A stretch of 64,000 nucleotides of DNA from Mucilaginibacter cryoferens. Its GTDB lineage: Bacteria > Bacteroidota > Bacteroidia > Sphingobacteriales > Sphingobacteriaceae. Numbering within the stretch: position 1 is the first letter of the stretch; every line of letters starts with the position of its first letter. A program made the position numbers and the translations under genes. Below the pieces are notes generated by a model. That model ran no database searches. It worked only from the letters and a program-made list of their open reading frames with translations, and was not told where the DNA came from. The stretch lies in the NCBI RefSeq assembly GCF_014205845.1, contig NZ_JACHCR010000021.1, positions 73,412 through 137,411 on the forward strand. The letters run 5' to 3'. This document shows, one piece after another, positions 19,351 to 29,042 of the stretch.

Positions 19351-20622
19351 CTACTGCTTCACCAACCTTACCACAATCACACTATGCCCCGTCAAAGTTT
19401 GCTTAAATTCTTTTTTGGTGGTGCCCAAATCCTTATTAGCCCATATATCGTGCAGCTTAAATGATGCTTTGGCAAAATCAATATGGATGTTGTTTGGTTC
19501 GTTTTCTATAGCCTGCTGCTGCCAGTTATAGGTTATTTGTTTTACCGATGCCGATCTGTTTAAAAAGCAAACAGCAACCTCGTTATTGGCCAGGGGCTTT
19601 GCCCAAACTTCTAAGCTATCTACCTGGTAAATCCTGGTGGCGGCTATACCTAATGCATCCTGATCAATAGCGATAGCATCCTTATTGGTAAGGATGCCTT
19701 GTGTTTGTGCCGACATCTTACGCAGATCGTTACCGGCGGCTAACGGGGCTGCCAGCATACACCAAAGCGAGAAATGTGCTTTATCTTCATTAAAACTCAT
19801 CCCGTTGCCAACTTCCAGCATATCGGGGTCGTTCCAATGGTTTGGACCATTGTATTTGGCAATAGCGGGTTGCTTATCTAAAATAGACATTACGCTTAGC
19901 GCCGTCCAGCTGTTAAAGTGCTTGTCTTTATCAAAACTGGCGGTAATATCGCCGGTAGTGCGGTACAGTTCGCCAACACCCTTGGCCCACAGCCAGGGTT
20001 GGTGGTTTCCCCATTCGCAAAGACTAAAAGTAATTGCCCTGCCCGATGCTTTCAGCGCCTGGCTCATGGTAATATACGCTTCACGGGCGTTAAGGCTATC
20101 GGTATTACACCAATCGTACTTTAAAAAATCTACCCCGAAAGATGCATACAACCGGGCATCCTGATACTCGTGCCCCCGGCTGCCCGGGTAGCCTGCACAG
20201 GTTTTGTTGCCCGCGCAGTTGTAAATACCAAACTTAAGACCTTTAGTGTGTACATAATCGGCAAAGGCCTTCATCCCGTTGGGAAACTTTTTGGGATCGG
20301 CCACCAGATCGCCATTTTTATCGCGCTCCATGGTCATCCAGCCATCATCCAACACAAAATATTTGTACCCGGCATCGCGCATGCCCGACGATACATAAGC
20401 ATCAACCATGCCTTTCAATAAAGGTTCGTCAATATTTGTCTGAAATGTGTTCCATGTATTCCAACCCATAGGAGGCGTTGGCGCAAAATTACCGGCCTGC
20501 GCTATTGGCTGATCTTTTGCTACGGCGACAGGTGCCGCGCCATCTGCTGTTTGCGCAATAGCATTTACATGCAACGCGGTACCAAGTATCGCGGCTAACA
20601 AGGTTTTAGTATATAATTTCAT
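19351..20622 (-). CDS. Alpha-galactosidase, glycoside hydrolase family 27
   Basis: A 423-residue exported enzyme (signal peptide to about residue 24, NAIAQ). The family opening TPPMGWNTWNTFQ (49-61) is followed by the substrate-binding LDDGW (91-95), the nucleophile Asp170 in FLKYDWCN and the acid/base Asp225 in LYRTTGDI. A C-terminal Greek-key beta domain covers about 330-423. It removes alpha-1,6-galactose side groups, as on galactomannan. It lies downstream of the epimerase and phosphorylase genes on the same strand, but a 589-bp gap suggests its own promoter. Confidence 0.95.
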   Translation of the reverse strand: MKLYTKTLLAAILGTALHVNAIAQTADGAAPVAVAKDQPIAQAGNFAPTPPMGWNTWNTFQTNIDEPLLKGMVDAYVSSGMRDAGYKYFVLDDGWMTMERDKNGDLVADPKKFPNGMKAFADYVHTKGLKFGIYNCAGNKTCAGYPGSRGHEYQDARLYASFGVDFLKYDWCNTDSLNAREAYITMSQALKASGRAITFSLCEWGNHQPWLWAKGVGELYRTTGDITASFDKDKHFNSWTALSVMSILDKQPAIAKYNGPNHWNDPDMLEVGNGMSFNEDKAHFSLWCMLAAPLAAGNDLRKMSAQTQGILTNKDAIAIDQDALGIAATRIYQVDSLEVWAKPLANNEVAVCFLNRSASVKQITYNWQQQAIENEPNNIHIDFAKASFKLHDIWANKDLGTTKKEFKQTLTGHSVIVVRLVKQ

Positions 20623-20799
20623 ATAAAGTTATTTTAAGAAACTGATTTTAAAATAGATCATCATTGGACGATACGAAGCAATTTATACATAGCCAAATCG
20701 AATATGCTTTATGGTTCGATCTGGGTTGCTTAAAAATTACCTCTCCCTTCCATAATCGATTAACACCTGGTAATTAGCTCTGTAAGTTGGTTAATACTC

Positions 20800-21180
20800 A
20801 CCCGACAGTCCCAACTTTGTCGGAACAGCACCCTCTCTTCGTCTCTCTTACGTCGGTACGCAAAGAGGGGTTTGAACATTTTTTTCATTCTCTTTTTTTA
20901 CTATACTTTATTCAAAACCCTCTTTCCAACGAAGGTGAGTGTTGCGCAACTCGCTGTTATCAGAATCAGCATCTTTTCCACCCGCGATCTGTGTCTTCAC
21001 AGACCGCAATTCCGAATGCTCCACGTTTAGGGTGGGTAAACCAGCGCTATATTCGGGAAGATGCCTGTGAGGACACAGGCATCGGAAAAAAAGTCCTTAG
21101 TTGTGCAACGCTCACCGAAGTTGAAGAGAGGGTGGTCCAGCGAAGCGTAGACCGGGTGAGTCTTAACCTTGGTTAGTTTA
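20800..21180. repeat. Hairpin-rich intergenic region
   Basis: The 589-bp gap between the alpha-galactosidase and epimerase genes. It holds a perfect 10-bp hairpin (GATGCCTGTG 21060-21069, CACAGGCATC 21074-21083), a near-perfect one (GATCTGTG-TCTT-CACAGACC near 20985) and a diverged inverted pair (GGTGAGTGTTGCGCAAC near 20935 against GTTGTGCAACGCTCACC near 21102). It resembles a REP-type composite. No gene is supported. Confidence 0.6.
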
Positions 21181-21211
21181 CGCCATCCCAAACCTTCAAA
21201 ACCCACCAATT

Positions 21212-22474
21212 TTACATCCCGGCGCCATCACTTGATATCCTCCTTATAATTTCAATACATGCCCTGCTATTGTGATAGGGGCATTTCCACAGGCCAACTT
21301 TATCCTCACCGGGCATAATACTGCCATCCGCACGTATCCCCCAAAACCATTCACCATTTTGATGATCGAGGATTTTATCTTTTATAAATGTCCAGTTTTT
21401 TATAGCGATGTGAAGGTATTTTTTATCGCCGCTGATTTGCCAGGCGTTAAAGAAACCAACCATTGCCTCGGCCTGCACCCACCAGTGCTTTTCTTTTATA
21501 AGGTGATCTTCGGCGGGCTCATATTCGTACCACAGCCCCCCATCGGTATCCAAACCTGCAACGGTAGCATCCGAAACCGCTAAACAAATCTTTTTTATCT
21601 GATCGGCCTTCTCATGATTTACAATTACCCCGGCAGCTTCCAGCAAAAGCCAGGTAGCTTCAATATCGTGCCCGTGGGATACCGTATCCGACTTACGATT
21701 CCAATCTTCATCAAAAAACAAAACCAGGTGATGGGTTTTCTGGTCGATAAAATAATCGAAAAAGTTGTTTATCAGCGTTTCTATCTGTGTTTTTAATGTT
21801 CCATCGGGCCAAATGCGGTACAGGTTGGTATAGGCTTCCAGTACATGCAAATGGGTATTCATGGTTTTCTTTTCATTAGCATCCTTTGCACTCAAACGCA
21901 GATCGCCAAGGGGCTGCCAATCGCGGGTAAAAGCTTCCATATACCCCGTTTTATCATGGTGATAACTTTTATTAACCAATAAATGATAAAGCCCAATGGC
22001 CTGCTCCTTCGCTGCTTCCAACCCCGAGGCCATATAGTATTCGCTCAACGCATAAATGGTAAACGCGCTGGCGTAAACCTGCTTTTTGGTATCCAGTTTT
22101 TCGCCCCGGTGATCAACAGACCAGTACACGCCGCCAAATTCGGCATCAATAAAATATTGACTGATATAATTATAAGCCCTGTGCGCCATTTGCAAAGCCC
22201 CATCATCGGGCTTTAAATTGTAAGCTGCCGAAAAACTCCATAATATCCTCGCGTTTAAAACAGAACCTTTGGGCGCACCGGTAATAACGTGATTGTCATT
22301 ATCTATCTTACCTAAAAAACCACCATACGCTTCATCAGGCGTGTATTTTTGCCAATAGGCTATGATGTTGCTTAGTTCGGTGGTAAGTTCTGCCCTAAAA
22401 TCCGCTAAAACGTTTTCCAATTCCCCTCCGGGGAGTAGCGAATGGTATGTTGACAGGGATTTGTTGTCCATCAT
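21212..22474 (-). CDS. Cellobiose 2-epimerase (N-acylglucosamine 2-epimerase family)
   Basis: A 420-residue cytoplasmic (alpha/alpha)6-barrel enzyme. Catalytic histidines of the family are visible: NTHLHVLEAY (His208/210), SHGHDIEATWLL (His267/269, Glu272) and KCPYHNSR (His401). It converts the reducing-end sugar of beta-1,4 disaccharides to its C2 epimer. Next to a GH130 mannosylglucose phosphorylase, the natural substrate is most likely beta-1,4-mannobiose, giving mannosyl-glucose, as in the established Bacteroides fragilis mannan pathway. A 155-bp gap with a palindromic repeat separates it from the phosphorylase gene upstream. Met2 is an alternative start. Confidence 0.92.
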   Translation of the reverse strand: MMDNKSLSTYHSLLPGGELENVLADFRAELTTELSNIIAYWQKYTPDEAYGGFLGKIDNDNHVITGAPKGSVLNARILWSFSAAYNLKPDDGALQMAHRAYNYISQYFIDAEFGGVYWSVDHRGEKLDTKKQVYASAFTIYALSEYYMASGLEAAKEQAIGLYHLLVNKSYHHDKTGYMEAFTRDWQPLGDLRLSAKDANEKKTMNTHLHVLEAYTNLYRIWPDGTLKTQIETLINNFFDYFIDQKTHHLVLFFDEDWNRKSDTVSHGHDIEATWLLLEAAGVIVNHEKADQIKKICLAVSDATVAGLDTDGGLWYEYEPAEDHLIKEKHWWVQAEAMVGFFNAWQISGDKKYLHIAIKNWTFIKDKILDHQNGEWFWGIRADGSIMPGEDKVGLWKCPYHNSRACIEIIRRISSDGAGM

Positions 22475-22492
22475 TATTAGTGTATTTTTTAA

Positions 22493-22598
22493 AATCCCCT
22501 CTCGAGAGGGGGCGCGCCTGACTGTGAAATGGCAGGGGTGTGTTATTCGCTATGCATCTGGAATAAACACACCCCTCCGCCCCTCTCAAGAGGGGATT
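22493..22598. repeat. Palindromic repeat, CCCCTCTCGAGAGGGG type, inside the mannobiose operon
   Basis: About 106 bp with palindromic ends (AATCCCCTCTCGAGAGGGG and CCCCTCTCAAGAGGGGATT) and inner arms CAGGGGTGTGTT / AACACACCCCT. Related elements are nested at 36205-36308 and 59063-59165. It sits between two genes of one transcription unit, so the mRNA would fold strongly here. Confidence 0.85.
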
Positions 22599-22629
22599 CG
22601 CACTTGCCCTCTGTTTCTTATTTGTCCAA

Positions 22630-23832
22630 TCAATAACTCTTTCCTTCGGAGAGGGCTGGTTGAGGGTCTTTATTCCTGTTAACTATCCCGTAAATGATAT
22701 CAACCGACGTAGACGACCGGAAGCCATCTGCAGGCGTATTTACCACATAGTCTATCAATTTATCAACGGTGGTGGTAGCTACATGCATACGGGTATCTGA
22801 CGATGCATAGTAAATATACACCGATCCATCTTCATCAGCTATCCAGCCATTACAGAAAACCACGTTTGATACATCCCCCACCCGCTCATCGCCCTCTGGG
22901 GCTAAAAAGTAGCCACCGGGTTTATGCAGTACTTTGGTAAGGTTGTGCAGGTCGGTCATAAACATGTACAATACATAGCGTAAACCGGCGGCGGTGTTAC
23001 GCACACCATGTGCCAGGTGCAGCCAGCCTTGCGCTGTTTTTATGGGGGTTGGGCCTTGCCCGTTTTTGGCTTCGTAAACGGTATGGTAATTTTTATTATC
23101 GATGATGGTTTCCTGGTTTATAACCGCGTTTTCCATGTTATCGGCCAGGCCAAAACCGATGCCGCCGCCAGTTCCCGCGCTAATAAAACCATCCTGCGGA
23201 CGGGTGTACATGGCATATTTACCATCTACAAACTCGGGGTGTAAAACCACGTTCCGTTGCTGTGGCGAGTTGGTTTTCAGGTCGGGCAGGCGATCCCAGT
23301 TTAGCAGATCTTTGGTGCGGGCAATACCGCAGGCAGCAATAGCCATGGATTGATCATGCACCGGGGCTTCGGGATCGCGTCGTTCGGTGCAAAACAGGCC
23401 GTAAATATAGCCGTCCTGGTGTTGGGTAAGGCGCATATCGTATACATTGGTATCCGGCTCATGCGTTTGGGGCAGGTTGATGGGGTATTCCCAAAAAGTA
23501 AAATTGCTGATACCATCGGGACTTTCGGCTACCGCGAAAAAGGATTTACGGTCTACCCCTTCTACCCTAACTACCATTATATATTTGCCATTAAACTTAA
23601 TGGCACCGGCGTTAAAGGCAGCGTTAATACCAAAGCGTTCCATAAGATACGGGTTGGTTTCGGCATGCAGATCATACCGCCAGTTAATGGGCGTATGCGC
23701 GGCGGTAAGTACCGGGTTTTTATAGCGGTTAAAAATACCGTTACCTGTGCCTGCCACCTGGTTGGGCTTGGTTATCAGTAGTTGTTGTTCTTGTTGCAGC
23801 AGGGCCAGCCTTTGCTTAAATTCAGGGGTCAT
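22630..23832 (-). CDS. 4-O-beta-D-mannosyl-D-glucose phosphorylase (GH130)
   Basis: A 400-residue cytoplasmic five-bladed propeller enzyme of GH130. The proton-donor Asp132 is in NVYDMRLT, equivalent to Asp131 of the B. fragilis enzyme (family knowledge). Other signatures: [12 protein letters not shown], the conserved [20 protein letters not shown] strand, and [15 protein letters not shown]. It splits mannosyl-beta-1,4-glucose with phosphate into mannose-1-phosphate and glucose, saving one ATP. The start lies 15 bp after the symporter stop and the epimerase follows downstream, which reproduces the known set of uptake, phosphorolysis and epimerisation genes. Confidence 0.94.
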   Translation of the reverse strand: MTPEFKQRLALLQQEQQLLITKPNQVAGTGNGIFNRYKNPVLTAAHTPINWRYDLHAETNPYLMERFGINAAFNAGAIKFNGKYIMVVRVEGVDRKSFFAVAESPDGISNFTFWEYPINLPQTHEPDTNVYDMRLTQHQDGYIYGLFCTERRDPEAPVHDQSMAIAACGIARTKDLLNWDRLPDLKTNSPQQRNVVLHPEFVDGKYAMYTRPQDGFISAGTGGGIGFGLADNMENAVINQETIIDNKNYHTVYEAKNGQGPTPIKTAQGWLHLAHGVRNTAAGLRYVLYMFMTDLHNLTKVLHKPGGYFLAPEGDERVGDVSNVVFCNGWIADEDGSVYIYYASSDTRMHVATTTVDKLIDYVVNTPADGFRSSTSVDIIYGIVNRNKDPQPALSEGKSY

Positions 23833-23847
23833 ATAGGTATTATGTTA

Positions 23848-25680
23848 TCAATAATCTTTTAGTTTATTCCACCAGGTTTTCTTAAGTATCAGCATGATAA
23901 CTGCCAGCAACCCTACTGTAACCACCAGGGGCAGTTTTTGGTTAAGGATGAGGTACATGGGCAGTATGGTAAGGCAAAGTTGCGCTATGGTACCAATTAC
24001 CACGTTGAACATATTGATTTTAAAGTTTTTATTGGGCACAAAGCTCTCATCATTGGCCATTACCAGTTTTTTAACAGGCTCCCAAAAACCCCAGGGGCGT
24101 ACGTTGCAGTAGAATGATTTTAGCACCTCCATATCTGTAGGCGCAGTTGCATAAGTCCCCAGAACAGAACCCGCCAGCGATATCAGAAACAATACCGGGA
24201 ACCAGTATAACAGATCGCCGGATGAGATAAATACCGAGAAAATAAGCGATGATAAAATACCAGCCAGCATCCCGTAGAAAAAGCCGGTTGCATTAAAGCG
24301 CCACCAATGCCATTTTAACACATTAGAGGCTACATAGCCACCATAAAGTGCCGATACTATCCACTGCAACACGCTGTTAACATCGCGCACAAAAAAGCCC
24401 AGGATAACACCTACAGCAACCACCACTACCCCAATCAGGTAATTCATGGTGATGATCTTTTTATTGGATGCCGTGGGGTTAACGTATTTGAGGTATATAT
24501 CGTTAACAATATACGCCTGCGCGGCATTCATGGTGCCGCTAAATGTGCTCATGAAAGCCCCCAGTAAACCGGCAAGCAGTAAACCAACCAGCCCTACAGG
24601 TAAAAAGCTATTGATAACCGCCGGTAAAATACGTTCGAAATCGATACCGCCTGCAGCATCCTTCAGGTTCATTTGGTTATAGTAAAGCAAACCCAAAATG
24701 GCGAGGCTGATGATAAGCGAGTAGCGGATAGGCAGTAAAATAATATTTACAAAACCACTCATTTTGCTGGCATCCTCGGGCGATCGGGTGGACAGTATCT
24801 TCTGCATATCGTAATTAGGCGCAGGGCCGGCCAATGCCGCGAAGAAGCCCTTAAAAGTCATCATCATAAAAAACAACCCGAACAACGAGTAACCATCATC
24901 CTTTATCTTCTTGTTAGCCTCGGTAATAATACCCGACCAGTTCATATTTAAATGACTCCCAAAAAAGGGGCTAAACCAGCCATCGGGAACGTTTAAACTA
25001 TGATCGGCCAGTTTGTGGGCCGCTATAAAACCTATCCAGACGCAGGCCACCGTCATCACCCCGTATTTGATCATATCGCCCAAAACGATACTGTGCATAC
25101 CTCCCAAAATAGAGTAAAACATAGCAAACAAGGTGAACACTATACCATACACATGCGGCACATACTGCGGCGAAACGTTGAAAGGAACATAGCCTTTTAC
25201 CAACTCCCAGGGAATAAATATCTCAATAAATTTGCCCAGGCCAATAAAGCCATAAGCCAAAAAGCCAAGGCAGCACAGCAAGGCAAATGCAATAACTATC
25301 AGGTGCGATTGGCCCACGCCCGGTCCGGTTTTACCAAAACGGGTGGCCAGCCATTCGGCACCGGTGGCGGCGTTTGAGCGGCGGAGCCAGCGCGAGAGGT
25401 ACATCATCAGAAACACCTGGTTAAATACCGGCCATAGCCAGGGTATCCAAATGCTTTTCATGCCGTACACAAAACACAGGCTCACCATCCACATGGTGCC
25501 GCTGATATCGAACATGTCTGAAGCATCGCTCAAACCCAGTTTATACCATGGCAAGGATTTGCCGCCAAGCATATAACTTTCCTTGTTTTCGCGGGCCTTT
25601 TTTCGGTACCATAATCCAATAAAAATGGTGCTCAACAGGTATAATACAATGATGGCAACATCCACTATGTGTAATTTCAT
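23848..25680 (-). CDS. Sodium:solute symporter (SSS family), probable mannobiose importer
   Basis: A 610-residue inner-membrane protein with about 13-14 hydrophobic segments. It begins with a periplasmic/first helix (VDVAIIVLYLLSTIFIGLWY) and has the SSS core text SYMLGGKSLPWYKLGLSDASDMF and GLLGAFMSTFSGTMNAAQAYIVNDIY, the latter the Na+-binding helix 8 region. It is the first gene of the operon with the phosphorylase and epimerase, so it most likely brings beta-1,4-mannobiose (or a related disaccharide) into the cytoplasm. The substrate is inferred from context only. Confidence 0.92.
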   Translation of the reverse strand: MKLHIVDVAIIVLYLLSTIFIGLWYRKKARENKESYMLGGKSLPWYKLGLSDASDMFDISGTMWMVSLCFVYGMKSIWIPWLWPVFNQVFLMMYLSRWLRRSNAATGAEWLATRFGKTGPGVGQSHLIVIAFALLCCLGFLAYGFIGLGKFIEIFIPWELVKGYVPFNVSPQYVPHVYGIVFTLFAMFYSILGGMHSIVLGDMIKYGVMTVACVWIGFIAAHKLADHSLNVPDGWFSPFFGSHLNMNWSGIITEANKKIKDDGYSLFGLFFMMMTFKGFFAALAGPAPNYDMQKILSTRSPEDASKMSGFVNIILLPIRYSLIISLAILGLLYYNQMNLKDAAGGIDFERILPAVINSFLPVGLVGLLLAGLLGAFMSTFSGTMNAAQAYIVNDIYLKYVNPTASNKKIITMNYLIGVVVVAVGVILGFFVRDVNSVLQWIVSALYGGYVASNVLKWHWWRFNATGFFYGMLAGILSSLIFSVFISSGDLLYWFPVLFLISLAGSVLGTYATAPTDMEVLKSFYCNVRPWGFWEPVKKLVMANDESFVPNKNFKINMFNVVIGTIAQLCLTILPMYLILNQKLPLVVTVGLLAVIMLILKKTWWNKLKDY

Positions 25681-26016
25681 CTCTTTAATTTGAGAATTTG
25701 AAGATTTGATAATTTGAGGATATTTAAATCCCGATCAAACTCAATAATTGGTGTGTTCAAAAATGAGTTTATAATAACAATTTTTATAATACTTTTTTAA
25801 CCTAATATTCTTGATATTAAAAAATACAGGCGAATTAAGTTGGCCACCCACACGGAGAATTACACTTATAGCAGAATTTATATTGCTTTTAAAAAGAGAA
25901 GCGGCGGCAATGAAAAAGCAGCCTTTGAGAATTACCCCTAAAGATACGAAAAGTTAAAAACATACCCAAGTAAATAACTGACATGCAGCGATTTTCTCAT
26001 CTTCAAATTTTCAAAT
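25681..26016. other. Intergenic region between symporter and AraC genes
   Basis: 336 bp without a gene. Both ends carry degenerate ATTTGA words in opposite sense (AATTTGAGAATTTGAAG near 25688 and CTTCAAATTTTCAAATTC near 26001), which could fold the gap into one long stem. No exact TAnnTTTG box was found on the minus strand, though the symporter promoter should lie here. Confidence 0.4.
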
Positions 26017-26895
26017 TCAAATAAACACGCGGTTGCCGGTATACGTTTCTCTGAACTCTTTGGGGATACACAGTTTTTTACGTTTAAAGATGCGGTTGAA
26101 GTTGGAGATATTGTTAAAGCCGCATTTATAGGCAATTTCGGCCACGGTGGCTGTAGAGTCGATAAGCATGCGGGAGGCATGGCCCAGGCGGATCTCGTTC
26201 AGGCTGTCTATAAAGGTTTTACCGGTGCGTTTTTTAATAAAGCGACTGAACGAGGCCTCGGGCATGTTGGCAATTTTGGCTACTTCGGCAAGGGTTACCT
26301 GTTTGTTGTAGTTAACGTTCATGTGCTCAAACACTTTTTCTATACGGCGACTGTTGTAATAAAACTTATCGTTGGCAAAGCTGGGGTCTGATAACATCTT
26401 CATATTGCGGGAGATAGACAGATCGTGCAAAATAGACATCAGCTCCAGCACCGAATCGAACCCGCTTTTTTTATCCAGTCCCAGGATACGGTCCTTAAGC
26501 GCCACTATGGTCTCGGGCGAAAACACAATGCCCCGCTGCGACCGCTCCAACATACTTTTTACAAAACTTAACTGATTGCGTTTCAGTAGTTTTTCATCAA
26601 ACAGATCTTTATGAAACTGAATGGTTACCTCCATAATATCCTCACTCTGACACTGGTGGGTAAACCAGGCATGATACAGATTGGGGCCAACCAGGGCCAG
26701 CTCTAACTCGTCAATCACCTCTATATGGCCACCAACTACGCGCTTTGCACCTTTGGCATTAATGATGAGGTTAAGCTCATACTCATCATGGTAATGCAGC
26801 GGAAAATCAAACTTCTTTTTCACTCTCGAAAAAATGGTAAAGCAATCGCTGGGGGTTAGCGGCGTAATTTCGCGCATTACATTGTTGGTGATCAT
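26017..26895 (-). CDS. AraC-family transcriptional regulator with cupin sensor domain
   Basis: A 292-residue regulator. The N-terminal part (about 15-110) is a cupin-like sensor with FPLHYHDEYELNLI and the helical dimer region follows. The C-terminal 100 residues hold two helix-turn-helix units: VTLAEVAKIANMPEASFSRF and ATVAEIAYKCGFNNISNFNR, followed by the FKRKKLCIPKEFR consensus. It lies on the same strand just upstream of the symporter-phosphorylase-epimerase genes and is the obvious candidate to switch them on when mannobiose is present (inference). The 532-bp gap upstream leaves room for its own promoter. Confidence 0.92.
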   Translation of the reverse strand: MITNNVMREITPLTPSDCFTIFSRVKKKFDFPLHYHDEYELNLIINAKGAKRVVGGHIEVIDELELALVGPNLYHAWFTHQCQSEDIMEVTIQFHKDLFDEKLLKRNQLSFVKSMLERSQRGIVFSPETIVALKDRILGLDKKSGFDSVLELMSILHDLSISRNMKMLSDPSFANDKFYYNSRRIEKVFEHMNVNYNKQVTLAEVAKIANMPEASFSRFIKKRTGKTFIDSLNEIRLGHASRMLIDSTATVAEIAYKCGFNNISNFNRIFKRKKLCIPKEFRETYTGNRVFI

Positions 26896-27427
26896 AACAG
26901 CTGAGAAGGTTTACTTGTGGTGTAATAATTGATGATACGAATTTAACAAAACAATATCAATTATCAATCACTTTTGTAAGTTTTGAATTAGCTTTTGCAA
27001 GTATTTCATCACCGCTGGTGTCTATCTGTTCAAAAAAAACTCAACGCATAAAACTAATATTCCGGGAAAAAGCATGAAAAAAGACTTAAAAAAAAAGGAA
27101 TAAATGAGCAGTTTTTGATAAAAAAACTACAAAAAATAAGCAACTTTTTTACCCCCCGTTTACGCTACTATAATTTTTAACTTTTAGGTTTGCATGTGCT
27201 ATTTTTTAACTTTTAACCCATTTGGTCAGCATTTAAAAATACCTGGTTTTAGCGTAAAAATTAGTCGGGCTAAAAAATGTAAATTGATGGCATTATAATT
27301 GGCTCTATAAATTTTGTCATGCTGATTTAAGATTTATGACCTATAATAAATGCACAACAAACAATTGGTAATTATTTATTGTAGATTAACCATAATAAAA
27401 ATGAATCGAACATATACTATATAATTA
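26896..27427. other. AT-rich divergent intergenic region before mlaE
   Basis: 532 bp, no gene supported. It holds promoters for the AraC gene (minus) and mlaE (plus). A 13-base direct repeat TTTTTAACTTTTA occurs at 27174-27186 and 27203-27215, 29 bp apart, and may be a binding site. No exact TAnnTTTG box was found near mlaE. Confidence 0.4.
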
Positions 27428-28237
27428 ATGGATACGGCACCAAGCAACACACCGGCGGTACGCAAAAAAGCATCGAAGCTAAAACAAAGCATTACCGACT
27501 TTTTTATCAGCCTGTACCGCATTAACCAATTTATATTGCGCTTTTTCAGGGAGGCCTTTATGCCGCCGTTTGAGTTTAAGGAAATTATGCGCCAATGTTA
27601 CGAGGTTGGCGTACGCTCTTTTACCCTTATTACGGTAACCGGTTTCATCGTAGGGCTTATTTTTACCAAACAATCGCGGCCATCGCTGTCGCAGTTTGGG
27701 GCTACATCGTGGCTGCCATCATTGGTATCTATAGCTATTATGCGGGCATTGGCCCCATTGGTTACCGCGCTTATCGCATCGGGCAAGGTGGGCTCCAGTA
27801 TCGGCGCCGAGCTGGGCTCTATGCGGGTAACCGAGCAGATAGATGCCATGGAAGTATCGGGCACCAAGCCGTTTAAATTTTTGGTTTGCACAAGGGTGCT
27901 GGCTACAACGCTTACCATCCCTATCCTATCTACCTATACCGGCTTTATAGCCATGTTTGGGGGTTATTTAAATGTGGCGCAAAACGAGGGCACTACCTGG
28001 AGCAGCTTTATTCAAGACTTTTTTTCGCCGTTAACCTATATTGATTTTGTGGCTTCGCTCATCAAATCTATTTTGTTTGGGTTTACCATAGGCATTGTAG
28101 GTTGTTACCAGGGCTTTAACAGCAGTAAAGGCACCGAAGGCGTGGGTAAAGCCGCCAATGGCGCGGTGGTAACCGCCATGTTTTTGGTTTTTATTGAAGA
28201 GGTAATTATTGTACAGATAACCAGCTGGTTTCGCTAA
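27428..28237 (+). CDS. mlaE: MlaE-family ABC transporter permease
   Basis: A 269-residue inner-membrane permease with an N-terminal cytosolic segment and about five to six helices. The MlaE text is clear: FTLITVTGFIVGLIF, VTALIASGKVGSSIGAELGSMRVTEQIDAMEVSG (the conserved EQIDAL coupling region) and IGIVGCYQGFNSSKGTEGVG. With MlaF and MlaD it moves phospholipid between the membranes, keeping the outer leaflet asymmetric. It is the first of three closely packed genes (13 bp to mlaF, 19 bp to mlaD). MlaB and MlaC are not next to them, as usual in this phylum. Confidence 0.95.
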   Translation: MDTAPSNTPAVRKKASKLKQSITDFFISLYRINQFILRFFREAFMPPFEFKEIMRQCYEVGVRSFTLITVTGFIVGLIFTKQSRPSLSQFGATSWLPSLVSIAIMRALAPLVTALIASGKVGSSIGAELGSMRVTEQIDAMEVSGTKPFKFLVCTRVLATTLTIPILSTYTGFIAMFGGYLNVAQNEGTTWSSFIQDFFSPLTYIDFVASLIKSILFGFTIGIVGCYQGFNSSKGTEGVGKAANGAVVTAMFLVFIEEVIIVQITSWFR

Positions 28238-28249
28238 CCTAATGTTGAT

Positions 28250-29023
28250 ATGAAAAAGAAAATTGTAACAGCCGACCATAACAACCCGGTTATCAGCATC
28301 AGGGGGCTCGAAAAAGCTTTTGAGGACTACCATGTGCTGCGCGGTATCAACCTCGACCTTTACCAGGGCGAAAACCTGGTGGTACTGGGCCGCTCTGGTA
28401 CCGGCAAATCTGTACTCATCAAAATAATTGCCGGCTTGCTTACCCGTGATGCGGGCGAAATAAACGTGCTGGGCCATAATTACGCGCACATCAGCGAAAA
28501 GGAATTGCAGGAGCTTCGCATCCGCATTGGCTTCTCGTTCCAAAACAGCGCGTTATACGATAGTATGACGGTGCGTAAAAACCTCGAATTTCCGTTAGTA
28601 CGCAACCGTAAGGGCATCACCCGTAAGGAGATTGACACCGCAGTTGAAACTGTACTGGATGCCGTTGGCCTGTCGCAAACCATTAACCAGATGCCTGCCG
28701 AACTTTCGGGCGGGCAGCGCAAGCGTATTGGCATTGCCCGCACGCTGATCCTCAACCCCGAAATTATGTTGTACGATGAGCCAACCGCCGGCCTCGATCC
28801 TATTACCTGCATCGAGATCAACGATTTGATTAACGAGGTACAACAACGTTATAACACCTCATCCATCATCATAACACACGATTTAACCTGCGCCAAACAA
28901 ACAGGCGACCGTATTGCCATGCTGCTCGACGGGCAGTTTCAGCGTACCGGCTCTTTCGACGAGGTATTTGATACCGATGATGCCCGGGTTAAACCATTTT
29001 TCGATTACAACTTTATCCAGTAA
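28250..29023 (+). CDS. mlaF: MlaF-type ABC transporter ATP-binding protein
   Basis: A 257-residue ATPase with Walker A GRSGTGKSV (about 47-55), Q-loop FSFQNSALYDSMTV, ABC signature ELSGGQRKRIGIARTL, Walker B EIMLYDEPTAGLDP and switch histidine in IITHDL. It powers the MlaE permease from the cytoplasm. The position between mlaE and mlaD is the standard one. Confidence 0.96.
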   Translation: MKKKIVTADHNNPVISIRGLEKAFEDYHVLRGINLDLYQGENLVVLGRSGTGKSVLIKIIAGLLTRDAGEINVLGHNYAHISEKELQELRIRIGFSFQNSALYDSMTVRKNLEFPLVRNRKGITRKEIDTAVETVLDAVGLSQTINQMPAELSGGQRKRIGIARTLILNPEIMLYDEPTAGLDPITCIEINDLINEVQQRYNTSSIIITHDLTCAKQTGDRIAMLLDGQFQRTGSFDEVFDTDDARVKPFFDYNFIQ

Positions 29024-29042
29024 AAGCTATTAAACCATTATC

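Noticed and set aside
22362..22682. Open frames on both strands around the 22.5-kb repeat
   Set aside because: They read through the palindromic element and overlap real genes; no family-like text.
23350..23781. 143-residue frame antisense to the GH130 gene
   Set aside because: Shadow frame; the GH130 motifs on the minus strand are decisive.
25938..26180. 80-residue minus-strand frame over the AraC 3' end
   Set aside because: Out of frame with the AraC helix-turn-helix, which ends at 26017.
28031..28543. 170-residue frame antisense to the mlaE-mlaF junction
   Set aside because: Crosses two real genes on the other strand.
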